DNA from: Bacillus pinisoli | GTDB taxonomy: Bacteria; Bacillota; Bacilli; Bacillales; SA4 | DNA length: 64,000 nt | NCBI RefSeq assembly: GCF_023036475.1 | Contig: NZ_JAJQKI010000001.1 | Location: 372,001-436,000 of the forward strand | Direction of reading: 5' to 3' | Notes under the pieces: model-generated | The model's database searches: none | The model's input: the letters and a program-made list of their open reading frames with translations, nothing else | Told to the model about the DNA's origin: nothing | Position numbers and translations under genes: made by a program | Part shown: in pieces, positions 49,878 through 57,779 of the stretch | How the letters are laid out: each line of letters starts with the position of its first letter | Numbering within the stretch: position 1 is the first letter of the stretch

Positions 49878-51420
49878 GATTGATGTATGTATCGTCGGGA
49901 CTGGAGCGTCTGGAAGTGTGCTTGCTGCAGAGCTTTCTAAAGCTGGCCTAAAGGTTATATGCTTAGATGCTGGACCATTGCGAGAGCCGAAGCGTGACTT
50001 TGCCAGTGATGAATTAGAAGCTGAAAAGCTGTATTGGAATGATCCTAGAATCAGTCTTGGTCATGATCCCATTGATTTATCCAGAAGTAATTCTGGTAAA
50101 GGAGTTGGTGGCAGTGCTGTACATTATACCGCTCAAATGCTCCGGTTTCATCATTCTGACTTTAGAACATATACAGAAGAAGGTGTAGGTGAGGATTGGC
50201 CGATTCAATATGAGGACATTGAACCTTATTATAATCGGATGCAAAAAATACTTCAGCTCTCTGGCCCTTCCCGCTTTCCATGGGAGCCTTATGGAGAACG
50301 ATTTCCTCTTCCTCAGCATCACGACCTTAGTAATAATACATTAAAATTTAGAGAAGGCTGTGAACGTCTAGGATTAAAACACGCTGTTTCACCCCTTGCC
50401 ATTTTATCTGTCCCCTTCCATGACCGTGAACCATGTATCAACCGTGGTTTTTGTGAAGAAGGTTGTATGCCGGATTCAAAGACAACTCCGCTTAATACCT
50501 TTGTCCCAGAGGCTGTTAAACACGGAGCCAAAATTATTAGCGATGCAATGGTGACCCAGCTCCTCATGAACAAAGATGGTACGGCAAAAGGGGTAATCTA
50601 TTCAAAAAATGGCCAGGAACATCAAATACATGCTCGATTAGTCATCCTTGCCTCCTATGTCGTCGAAACACCTCGGCTACTACTTCACTCCGCTAATGCT
50701 ATGTTTCCGGATGGAATTGCGAATTCTAGTGGCGTAGTCGGTAAATATGTCATGACAAATACGAATGATCAGATTATTGTAAAATACGATGAGGAAATTC
50801 GAATGTATCGAGGAAATCCGGTACAAGCGCTCACACTTGATCCTTATGAACAAGGTAAAAAAGAAGGATATGCTCGGGGATTTATCATGAATTCTTATGG
50901 ACACCGCCCAGTCCGTTTGGCAGGCCTTTTCTTTGAAAATGATGTAAGTCGATATGGCGAATCGCTACGAGAAATCATGCTCGATTACAACCACTATGGT
51001 TCTTTTGCGATGCTTGGTGAAGTACTGCCGCAGGAGCAAAATAGAGTCACTCTAAGCAGCGAACTTGATGAGTATGGCGTTCCTATTCCGATTGTTCATT
51101 TTTCTTTTCATGAGAATGATAAAAAAATTCGTGAAGCAGCAAAGAATCTACTAGTGAATATAGGGATCGCTTCAGGAGGAGAACCACTTTATCATCTAAA
51201 AGCAACTGCTCATTTAATGGGTGGCTGTCGAATGGGAGACAATCCGTCTACATCTGTCGTGAACAGCTATGGACAGACGCATGATGTAAAAAACCTATTT
51301 ATTGTCGGCACGCCAACCTATGTGACGGCTCCATCAGCTAATCCAACTTTTACGACGTATTCTCTTGCACTACGCTCCTCGGAGTATATTTTGGATCAAT
51401 TGAAGAAACAGGCTATTTAA
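49870..51420 (+). CDS. GMC-family FAD-dependent dehydrogenase
   Basis: A 516-residue flavoenzyme: FAD motif VGTGASGSVLAAELSKAG at 8-25, the GKGVGGSAVHYTAQMLR signature, and the C-terminal HLMGGCRMGDNPSTSVVNSYGQTHDVKNLFIVG block of gluconate/sorbose dehydrogenase-type GMC proteins. The start is ATG 49870 with GGGAGG upstream; the frame stays open for 64 codons further, inside the preceding gene. It probably oxidises a sugar, polyol or alcohol with subunit 3. A cytochrome c subunit, usual in the Gram-negative version, is absent. Confidence 0.9.
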   Translation: MNEIDVCIVGTGASGSVLAAELSKAGLKVICLDAGPLREPKRDFASDELEAEKLYWNDPRISLGHDPIDLSRSNSGKGVGGSAVHYTAQMLRFHHSDFRTYTEEGVGEDWPIQYEDIEPYYNRMQKILQLSGPSRFPWEPYGERFPLPQHHDLSNNTLKFREGCERLGLKHAVSPLAILSVPFHDREPCINRGFCEEGCMPDSKTTPLNTFVPEAVKHGAKIISDAMVTQLLMNKDGTAKGVIYSKNGQEHQIHARLVILASYVVETPRLLLHSANAMFPDGIANSSGVVGKYVMTNTNDQIIVKYDEEIRMYRGNPVQALTLDPYEQGKKEGYARGFIMNSYGHRPVRLAGLFFENDVSRYGESLREIMLDYNHYGSFAMLGEVLPQEQNRVTLSSELDEYGVPIPIVHFSFHENDKKIREAAKNLLVNIGIASGGEPLYHLKATAHLMGGCRMGDNPSTSVVNSYGQTHDVKNLFIVGTPTYVTAPSANPTFTTYSLALRSSEYILDQLKKQAI

Positions 51421-51530
51421 GTGGTGCGTTTTTTAGGATTAAACATTCCTGTTATTAATCAGGACAAGCACTTTTGTTCTATGACAAGTTATCTCCTCAT
51501 AAACCTAACAACGTACCATAAAAGGAGGAG

Positions 51531-51803
51531 ATGAACATCACAAAAGAAAAAAGGCAGAATGAAAACCTTTTGAAAAGCACCTCTAACCACGCGAATGATT
51601 TAGTACACAAGACGGTCGACACTGCCAATAATATCGTGAAAAGTGTTTCTGGTGAAGGTGGCCTCGTCGGGAAAGTAACAGATTCAACCGCAGATATTGT
51701 CAAAAATGTTTCTAGCACAGGTAATAAGGTCATCGGAAAAACAGTGGATACAACGACAAAGACCTTTAAAGATACGACAGGAAAAATCTTCAAAAGAAAG
51801 TAA
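51531..51803 (+). CDS. small repetitive hydrophilic protein
   Basis: A 90-residue Lys/Thr/Val/Asn-rich protein with imperfect internal repeats (VHKTVDTANNIVKSV, VGKVTDSTADIVKNV, IGKTVDTTTKTFKDT), predicted as amphipathic helix or disordered. It resembles spore or LEA-like small proteins only in style. AAAGGAGG is just two bases before the ATG, whereas an ATC codon two positions downstream has ideal spacing, so the start is uncertain. Function unknown. Confidence 0.6.
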   Translation: MNITKEKRQNENLLKSTSNHANDLVHKTVDTANNIVKSVSGEGGLVGKVTDSTADIVKNVSSTGNKVIGKTVDTTTKTFKDTTGKIFKRK

Positions 51804-51818
51804 TACTTACAATCATCA

Positions 51819-51848
51819 GCCCTTCTATCCAATGAAGGGCTTTTTTAC
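51819..51848 (+). terminator. terminator after the 51531 gene
   Basis: AGCCCTTC, loop, GAAGGGCT, then TTTTTT. Confidence 0.88.
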
Positions 51849-52030
51849 ATGAGATTTTTTACGTTCTGAAAAATATCTTCCGTGTATTACAGCAGTTCAG
51901 CCTGACCCATTCACAAAATAGATAAAAAATGCTACATAGGATGCTTGTTTTCAACAGCAAGTTTGACATACAATTTAGGAAAGTATTGTTGTAATTTAGT
52001 AGTAGAAAACAGTCAAAAGCAGGTGTATAA

Positions 52031-52468
52031 ATGAAAGCAACCATTCACTCAAAGATAGAATCTTTATTTTTTATGGCTTGGGCCGTTTCTGTCATTGCTA
52101 CAGTTGGAAGTCTATTTTTCTCGGAGATTATGTTGTTTATTCCTTGTGAACTCTGCTGGTATCAACGGATCTTCATGTACCCGCTTGCTCTACTAATGGG
52201 AATAGGTTTGATTAAGAAAGAGTATGAACAATTATCCTTATATGTACTTCCTTTTTCAATCATTGGTGGTTGCATTTCTTTTTATCATTATTTAATCCAA
52301 AAAGTAGAATTCCTAGCGAGTACTTCCATTTCTTGTGGAGTCGTTCCATGCACAGGACAATACATTAACTGGTTTGGATTTATTACTATTCCGTTTCTAG
52401 CCTTAACTGCCTTTACAACGATCACCATCTTACAGTTTATGATCTTAAAAATAAGAAAGGGGCAATAA
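52031..52468 (+). CDS. bdbC: DsbB/BdbC-like quinone-dependent disulfide oxidoreductase
   Basis: A 145-residue four-helix membrane protein. Active-site pairs: C39-x2-C42 (PCELCWYQR) after helix 1 and C102/C107 (SCGVVPC) in the second outer loop. DsbB-type proteins reoxidise an extracytoplasmic thiol oxidase and pass electrons to quinone. The following gene, one base away, encodes a membrane-anchored thioredoxin-fold protein, its probable partner. Confidence 0.9.
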   Translation: MKATIHSKIESLFFMAWAVSVIATVGSLFFSEIMLFIPCELCWYQRIFMYPLALLMGIGLIKKEYEQLSLYVLPFSIIGGCISFYHYLIQKVEFLASTSISCGVVPCTGQYINWFGFITIPFLALTAFTTITILQFMILKIRKGQ

Positions 52469-52469
52469 C

Positions 52470-52937
52470 ATGAAAAAAGTTATGATCTTTTTAGTCGTTA
52501 TTATTGCATTATTTGCCACTCTTGCTTTTGTCACGAATTTCTCAAATAAACAAGCTTCAGAGGGAAATCCATATGGAAAAGACAGCCTAAAACCGGCAAC
52601 AATTTCCCAATTGGATGATCCTCTCTATCAAAATCAAATACTACCTGATGAGCTTGAAGATAAACTAGCGGACAAGGAAAATCTATTTGTCTATTTTTAT
52701 AGTCCTGAATGTTCTTTTTGTAAAGAAACTTCTCCTGTCATCGTACCTATGACCGAGGAGTTAGGAATTGAACTACCTTTTTATAATTTATTAGAATTCG
52801 AAGAAGGTTGGAAAACTTACAATATCTCAAGCACCCCTACTCTTGTAAGGTTTGAAAATGGTGTTGAAGTAGACCGAGTGGTTGGGAAAGTAAGTGACGA
52901 GCAATTCCGTACGTGGTTTGAGAAATATAAAGACTAG
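52470..52937 (+). CDS. membrane-anchored thioredoxin-fold protein (BdbA/TlpA-like)
   Basis: A 155-residue protein with an N-terminal anchor (VMIFLVVIIALFATLAFV) and an extracytoplasmic thioredoxin fold with active site C81-S-F-C84 in YSPECSFCKE and cis-Pro loop SSTPTLV. Paired with the BdbC-like gene, it likely introduces disulfides into exported proteins. A strong terminator follows at once. Confidence 0.88.
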   Translation: MKKVMIFLVVIIALFATLAFVTNFSNKQASEGNPYGKDSLKPATISQLDDPLYQNQILPDELEDKLADKENLFVYFYSPECSFCKETSPVIVPMTEELGIELPFYNLLEFEEGWKTYNISSTPTLVRFENGVEVDRVVGKVSDEQFRTWFEKYKD

Positions 52938-52940
52938 CAA

Positions 52941-52970
52941 AAAAGCATCGAGTAAGCTCGATGCTTTTTT
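52941..52970. terminator. bidirectional terminator
   Basis: AAAAGCATCGAG, loop TAAG, CTCGATGCTTTTTT in the gap between the convergent thioredoxin-like and yhcU genes. Confidence 0.9.
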
Positions 52971-53364
52971 ACATGATATACTGACTCGTAGGTTTTGAGT
53001 ATAAGGAGATACATTCTTCCTTTGGTTTGGCGAAGTGATGTATTTGAAATGGGAATTTATAACCGTAGTCTTCTACAATGGTTGTGTTCTTTTCAAATAT
53101 TTCTTGATGATGCTCCGCTACCTCTTCATGTCTAATCGTTTCAATAACGGCAATCAGTGACTGAATGCCAGAGATTAGTTGAAACGCCTCTTTTAAAGTA
53201 CCATTATATAAATCTGAATTCGTTGGTAATAGAACATGGAGTTCCTTCAACTCTTCAATATACTCATCAGAGAAGTAGTTTGGAAATACTTCTGAGTACA
53301 TATAATCTACTAGTTCTTCAATATAATTCTCTTGTTCTGGAGTTGAAGCTGTGACAATTTTCAT
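52969..53364 (-). CDS. yhcU: YhcU-like protein
   Basis: A 131-residue soluble, mostly helical protein of the DUF5365/YhcU type: MKIVTASTPEQENYIEELVDYMYSEVFPNYFSDEYIEELKELHVL at the N-terminus. Function unknown. Its place next to yhcV and yhcT-type genes matches B. subtilis. Monocistronic. Confidence 0.82.
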   Translation of the reverse strand: MKIVTASTPEQENYIEELVDYMYSEVFPNYFSDEYIEELKELHVLLPTNSDLYNGTLKEAFQLISGIQSLIAVIETIRHEEVAEHHQEIFEKNTTIVEDYGYKFPFQIHHFAKPKEECISLYSKPTSQYIM

Positions 53365-53577
53365 GATTAGCCCACCTTTATAAAGCCGTTTCTATTATAT
53401 AGCTATACGTTAACACACATCACTCGTGAATTGCTAAGGTAAGTCTTTCCGGCTTACCCAATTCCTATAAAGTAGACTAATAACTAACATTTCATAGTAG
53501 AGAATAATATAATAAGGACATTGTTGTGATCAAATTAGATATTCTTCATAATGAAAGAGACAGAAAGGAGTGTATGT

Positions 53578-54462
53578 TTGGAACTAATACTATTTATTTT
53601 ACTCGGAGCATGTGTAGGTATTTTATCAGGTTATTTTGGGATTGGTGGGGGCTTCGTATTAACGCCCATTCTTTTATTAATAGGGTTATCCCCAATTGTG
53701 GCCATCGCGACAAGTTTACTTTACACGATTGGTACATCCCTTTCTGGTATCGTTGCTCATTTTAAGATGAAAAATATTGAATTCAAAATAGGATTATTTG
53801 TGGCAGTTGCTGGGTTAGTGGCTACTCAAATTGCCCATCCTTTTGTTATGTTTTTAGAACAGTTACATATTGAAGAAATTGTCATTCCTGTCTTTTACAT
53901 CTTATTGGCTGGATATTTCTCCTATTCTTTGCTCACATATAAAGAAAAGAAACATGAACACCAAGAGGGACAAAAGAGAGCTTGGCTTGCCCCCGTTTTT
54001 ATTGGATTAGCTGGCGGCTTTATCTCCACTACATTAGGAGTAGGCGGAGGATTTATTATCGTTCCATTACTTATTTCTTTTCTTGGACTTCCACCAAGGA
54101 AAGCTGTGGGTACTAGCCTTTTCGCTGTCTTTTTTATCGTCATTGCAGGTTTTATTACCTATTCGACTTCCACGCAAATTGATTATTCCTTTGCGTTTAC
54201 TCTTATTATTGGAGCAATCATTGGAGGGCAAATTGGGGCACATTTAACAAGAATTTTTAAAGATACAGAAATCAAAAGATTCCTTGGCATTCTTTATGTT
54301 TTTACTGTCATTAATATGATTCTAAAGATTTTAGGATTTTCTATGCTAGGTCTTATCATTTCACTAAGCTACATCGGTTTTCTTCTTATTATATTTACTT
54401 TGCGTACGTGGAAGCATGTTCAAAAGAACAAGGAACAAGAACAAAGAGGTGAGTCTTCATGA
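53578..54462 (+). CDS. TSUP-family (TauE/SafE) membrane exporter
   Basis: A 294-residue protein with eight hydrophobic helices in two repeats, each starting with the G-x-G-G-G-F motif (GYFGIGGGFVLTPILL and GVGGGFIIVPLLISFLGLP). Members export sulfite, sulfoacetate or other sulfonates. I start at TTG 53578, seven bases after AAAGGAG; nine in-frame codons upstream overlap that site. It overlaps the pseudouridine synthase gene by four bases. Confidence 0.88.
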   Translation: MELILFILLGACVGILSGYFGIGGGFVLTPILLLIGLSPIVAIATSLLYTIGTSLSGIVAHFKMKNIEFKIGLFVAVAGLVATQIAHPFVMFLEQLHIEEIVIPVFYILLAGYFSYSLLTYKEKKHEHQEGQKRAWLAPVFIGLAGGFISTTLGVGGGFIIVPLLISFLGLPPRKAVGTSLFAVFFIVIAGFITYSTSTQIDYSFAFTLIIGAIIGGQIGAHLTRIFKDTEIKRFLGILYVFTVINMILKILGFSMLGLIISLSYIGFLLIIFTLRTWKHVQKNKEQEQRGESS

Positions 54463-55376
54463 TTCAGACAGAAAAAAAAGGAGAATGGTTAGTAATCACC
54501 ATACCTGCTTTTTGGGAGGGACAGACCATTGAACAACTGCTGCGAAGCGAGGTGGCTGTTCCTAAGAAAATGCTACATGAACTAAGAATGGAAAAAGGAG
54601 TCTTGCTAAACGGAGATCAAATTCCTTGGAACCATCCTGTAAAAAAGAATGATCAACTATATCTTCACTGTATAAAGGGAGAGGAATATGGTGTAATTCC
54701 CGAAGATTTAAATGTTGATATTTTATATGAAGATGATCATCTTTTAGTGGTCAATAAGCCCGTTGGAATGGATACACATCCCAATGATGCTAACGGGAAA
54801 CAGACAGTAGCAAATGGAGTCGCTTTTCACCTGCAGCTTTCTGGTATTCAAACGAAGATACGCCATGTTCATCGATTAGATCGTGACACGAGCGGAGTTA
54901 TCCTTTTCGCCAAACACCCTCTAGCAAGTGCCTTACTTGACCAAGCACTAGAGAAGCGAGAGATTAAAAGAACCTATCTTGCTTTAGCTGAAGGAATGAT
55001 GAGGAAGAAGAAAGGTACGATTACAGAACCAATTGGCCGTGATCGCCATCATCCTACAAGAAGAAGAGTGTCACCGGCTGGTCAAAAAGCCATTACCCAT
55101 TATGAAGTAAGCGAAATAAATACAAAACTTCACATGACACTAGTTAAACTAAATCTAGATACAGGAAGAACGCATCAAATTAGAGTGCATCTAAGTCATC
55201 TAGGTCACCCGCTTGTAGGGGATCAGCTTTACGGTGGGAAAAACACCTATTTAAAACACCAGGCTTTACATGCAAGTTCCATAGATTTTATTCATCCTAT
55301 TACAAAAGGGAAGATTTCAGTTGAAGCTCCTACTCCTAGTTGGCTTCGAAAGTTTTTTAATGAAAAGACCAGATGA
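54459..55376 (+). CDS. yhcT: RluA-family pseudouridine synthase YhcT
   Basis: A 305-residue RNA pseudouridine synthase. An S4-like N-terminal region (about 20-75) precedes the catalytic domain with HRLDRDTSGVILFAKHP (catalytic D141), LALAEG, and GRTHQIRVHLSHLGHPLVGDQLYG. Matches B. subtilis YhcT in neighbourhood and size. Target uridine unknown. Its ATG overlaps the stop of the TSUP gene. Confidence 0.93.
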   Translation: MIQTEKKGEWLVITIPAFWEGQTIEQLLRSEVAVPKKMLHELRMEKGVLLNGDQIPWNHPVKKNDQLYLHCIKGEEYGVIPEDLNVDILYEDDHLLVVNKPVGMDTHPNDANGKQTVANGVAFHLQLSGIQTKIRHVHRLDRDTSGVILFAKHPLASALLDQALEKREIKRTYLALAEGMMRKKKGTITEPIGRDRHHPTRRRVSPAGQKAITHYEVSEINTKLHMTLVKLNLDTGRTHQIRVHLSHLGHPLVGDQLYGGKNTYLKHQALHASSIDFIHPITKGKISVEAPTPSWLRKFFNEKTR

Positions 55377-55383
55377 AGTTAAT

Positions 55384-55402
55384 CTTAAACCGTTCCGTTT
55401 TG
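55384..55402 (+). repeat. left 19-bp inverted repeat
   Basis: CTTAAACCGTTCCGTTTTG, eight bases after the yhcT stop. It is the exact reverse complement of 56770-56788. Confidence 0.8.
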
Positions 55403-55427
55403 GGATATATATCATTTAATTGGTAAT

Positions 55428-55474
55428 GAAAATGGCGTGCAAACTGACCACAGTTTTGACACGCCATTTTTACA
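55428..55474 (+). terminator. terminator inside the 55.4-56.8 kb cassette
   Basis: AAAATGGCGTG and CACGCCATTTTT arms enclose a second stem CAAACTG/CAGTTTT. Reads from yhcT outward, or in either direction. Confidence 0.85.
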
Positions 55475-55541
55475 TTTTGAGTCCTAGAATATAGAGCGTC
55501 TTGTTGAGATAAAGCCCACCTTAGTACAGTAAGAAGTTAAT

Positions 55542-55781
55542 CTATTGTTCCTGAGTTGGCTTACACTCCTTACAAGGAACCACGGAAGCATCTCGAATAT
55601 CCTCGTAATACTCTAATGGGAGGTAATAACCGTTCCTACCCTGATAAGTATTCATTATAAGGTTGAAGTTTTCTTCTGAGACAAAATAACAATTTGTCTT
55701 GTGTAGTTTGTTACCTTTTGCGTTATCAAAAATGATAACATAGGGGTATTTTAATACATCGGAAAAAGACTTTATATCCAT
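55542..55781 (-). CDS. hypothetical protein with C-terminal CxxC
   Basis: A 79-residue soluble protein with HKTNCYFV and, near the end, VPCKECKP, a possible zinc knuckle or rubredoxin-like half site. No family recognised. Ribosome site AAGGAGGG precedes the ATG. It lies in the cassette bounded by inverted repeats and has the CTAACGG-type box upstream. Confidence 0.6.
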   Translation of the reverse strand: MDIKSFSDVLKYPYVIIFDNAKGNKLHKTNCYFVSEENFNLIMNTYQGRNGYYLPLEYYEDIRDASVVPCKECKPTQEQ

Positions 55782-55812
55782 TCTGAAAGCCCTCCTTAAT
55801 GCGAGGTAAATT

Positions 55813-55842
55813 CTCTTACATTTCCTTCTCCGTTAGTAAAAA
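55813..55842 (-). repeat. upstream box copy (CTAACGGAGAAGG)
   Basis: Minus strand: TTTTTACTAACGGAGAAGGA then AATGTAAGAG. Short version of the box, 25-60 bases upstream of the 55542-55781 gene. Confidence 0.5.
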
Positions 55843-55873
55843 CATGCCTCCACTTGTTCTAAAGAGACTTCCA

Positions 55874-56437
55874 TTACTTCATCCAATCACTTATTGTAGA
55901 ATATATTAAATCGCCAGATTCAGAACTCCCTTTAATGTTAATAGGTAATAAAGTTGGCGCATCTAATTTTAAAAAGAAGAAACGATTTTCATCTGCATTA
56001 ATTATTAAAGCATTTTTAAAGATGTCTTTCTCTATTTCAACTTTGACATCCTGTACTTTAGGATTGTTAATTTGTCCAAAGTAGTATGATATTGGTAGAT
56101 CAGATCTACTTGAAGCATTCCATGTAAAATCTACTTCTGTTTCAGGAGGATAATTAGTAGAAATTAATGAGGACTCACTTCCTAAGTCATCTTTAAACTC
56201 CCAATAACCCATCCAGTTTTGTTCTAAACGACTGACAAAAGTGGTATGACTATTTCTGAAAATGGTTAACCACACATCGTCTATTTTCCTAACCAAATAA
56301 ACTTCCTCAGTTTTTGGAGACCAATTACTTGAATTTCTAAACACATCTTCTTTAGTGGGGAGTTGTTTGTGGTTATATATTAAAAATAAGCAAAAAAAGA
56401 TGATCGTTATCAAAATACCAATGAGTAACTTTCTCAT
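55874..56437 (-). CDS. hypothetical membrane-anchored protein
   Basis: A 187-residue protein with one N-terminal hydrophobic anchor (LLIGILITIIFFCLFLIYN) and an extracytoplasmic beta-rich domain (WSPKTEEVYLVRKI, LKLDAPTLLPINIKG). No family recognised. Ribosome site GGAGG. Second gene of the inverted-repeat cassette, with its own upstream box. Confidence 0.6.
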   Translation of the reverse strand: MRKLLIGILITIIFFCLFLIYNHKQLPTKEDVFRNSSNWSPKTEEVYLVRKIDDVWLTIFRNSHTTFVSRLEQNWMGYWEFKDDLGSESSLISTNYPPETEVDFTWNASSRSDLPISYYFGQINNPKVQDVKVEIEKDIFKNALIINADENRFFFLKLDAPTLLPINIKGSSESGDLIYSTISDWMK

Positions 56438-56769
56438 CTCAACCTCCTAAAGAGTCATATCCCTATTCATATCCTTCTTAACAGTGTACAAATGAATAAT
56501 GTAAATTCCTTCTCCAATTAACTTCACCCGTTAATTCATAGGTGTTTTTAATAACTATTAGTTGAAATGACGGCTTATATTGTTAACCCAAAATGACAGG
56601 CTTAATGACAACCTTTTTATGGTGTACAACAACTATTGTTCTTAAATTTATTATGTCATTTCATATGTCATTATTCTATTAAATATATCGAAAATCCTTT
56701 ATACGAAAGAAAAATTGGCATAGGTCAATCCCTCTGCCAATTAGTAAGTCATTTTATTCTAATTCAACT
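56438..56769. other. gene-free right part of the cassette
   Basis: About 330 bases without a convincing gene. AAATGACGGCTTA and AAATGACAGGCTTA occur 25 bases apart near 56568-56605, with TGTCATT in inverted orientation near 56655 and 56668. A TTGGCA/TGCCAA hairpin lies near 56714-56740. A 61-codon ORF there has no ribosome site. Confidence 0.4.
56508..56539 (-). repeat. upstream box copy (TTAACGGGTGAAGTTAATTG)
   Basis: Minus strand: TTAACGGGTGAAGTTAATTG then GAGAAGGAA. Upstream box of the 55874-56437 gene. Confidence 0.55.
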
Positions 56770-56788
56770 CAAAACGGAACGGTTTAAG
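56770..56788 (+). repeat. right 19-bp inverted repeat
   Basis: CAAAACGGAACGGTTTAAG, directly adjoining the stop codon of the HtrA-like gene. Exact reverse complement of 55384-55402. Confidence 0.8.
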
Positions 56789-57613
56789 TTATTCTCCCAC
56801 CTGGTTTATGATTTTCTCTAAATGTTTCGCTGGTGTTGCTACCCCGACAATTTCCTTTGTTTCGATGCTTGGATTTTGTAAGGTTGCAAATATAACCCCA
56901 ATGACTTCTCCCTTATCGTTAATCACAGGACTGCCACTGTTCCCTTTATAGATCGGCGCTTCAATCATCATGACAGGCTCCGCCCACCCGGATAATAAGG
57001 TTTCACCAATAATTTCACCTTCATTGGCGATCTGGGTAAAGCTTAATGGATTGCCAATAAAGATGACACGTTCTCCTTCTCCCCAATCTGATGTAAAGGA
57101 GAGTGGTAAGACCGGTAATTCGGTTGCTTCAATATCAATAAGAGCTAAATCAAGCTCTGGATAACGGGCCACTACTCTTCCTGTATAAGAATTGCCCGCT
57201 TTAAAATGTACATTTACTGAGGGTGCATTGTCCACCACATGAGCGTTGGTAACAATTAATCCGTCTTGCTCAATATTGAATCCTGTTCCTTTCACACGGT
57301 CCCATTCAATCGTCACAACTGATTTTTTCCACTCTTTAATATGATCTTGTTGTGATAACTTTGCTGAAACAGCGAGAAATTCAACAGCAGGCAAATTTAT
57401 AATTTTCGGCCAGATAGCGAGTCCATTTACTAACAATACGAGAACTAGTAAAGAGCCTATTAGTTTTGTGCTTAACTTCTTACGGTTCTTTCTTCTCTCT
57501 TTTTGCTTTTCATATTCCTCATCATACTCTTCGTTGAAAAAAGCATCGTAGTCAAAGTCTTCTCTTTCGTGTTCAAAGGGACGTTCTACCTGTTCTTCTA
57601 ACTCTTTATCCAT
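56789..57613 (-). CDS. membrane-anchored HtrA/S1C-type serine protease without PDZ domain
   Basis: A 274-residue protein: an acidic cytoplasmic N-terminus (1-45), one transmembrane helix (LIGSLLVLVLLVNGLAIW), then a trypsin-like domain. The triad is H125 (TNAHVV), D155 (ELDLALID) and S226 (GNSGSP). There is no PDZ domain, unlike HtrA/DegP proteins, so it is a minimal surface protease, perhaps for quality control or signalling. Ribosome site GGGAGG lies upstream. Confidence 0.88.
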   Translation of the reverse strand: MDKELEEQVERPFEHEREDFDYDAFFNEEYDEEYEKQKERRKNRKKLSTKLIGSLLVLVLLVNGLAIWPKIINLPAVEFLAVSAKLSQQDHIKEWKKSVVTIEWDRVKGTGFNIEQDGLIVTNAHVVDNAPSVNVHFKAGNSYTGRVVARYPELDLALIDIEATELPVLPLSFTSDWGEGERVIFIGNPLSFTQIANEGEIIGETLLSGWAEPVMMIEAPIYKGNSGSPVINDKGEVIGVIFATLQNPSIETKEIVGVATPAKHLEKIINQVGE

Positions 57614-57779
57614 GCTACCTCCCTAAAAATAACTTTGTACTGTAATCAAACTTACTTCTATTATTGTCAAACGAAGTCTATATGTACAGCTATACCTTCT
57701 ATTATGAAAATAATCGACAAAAAACGACACATTTCTGTTAAAATGAAAATGAGTTTATTATTCTTAAGGGGATCCATTT

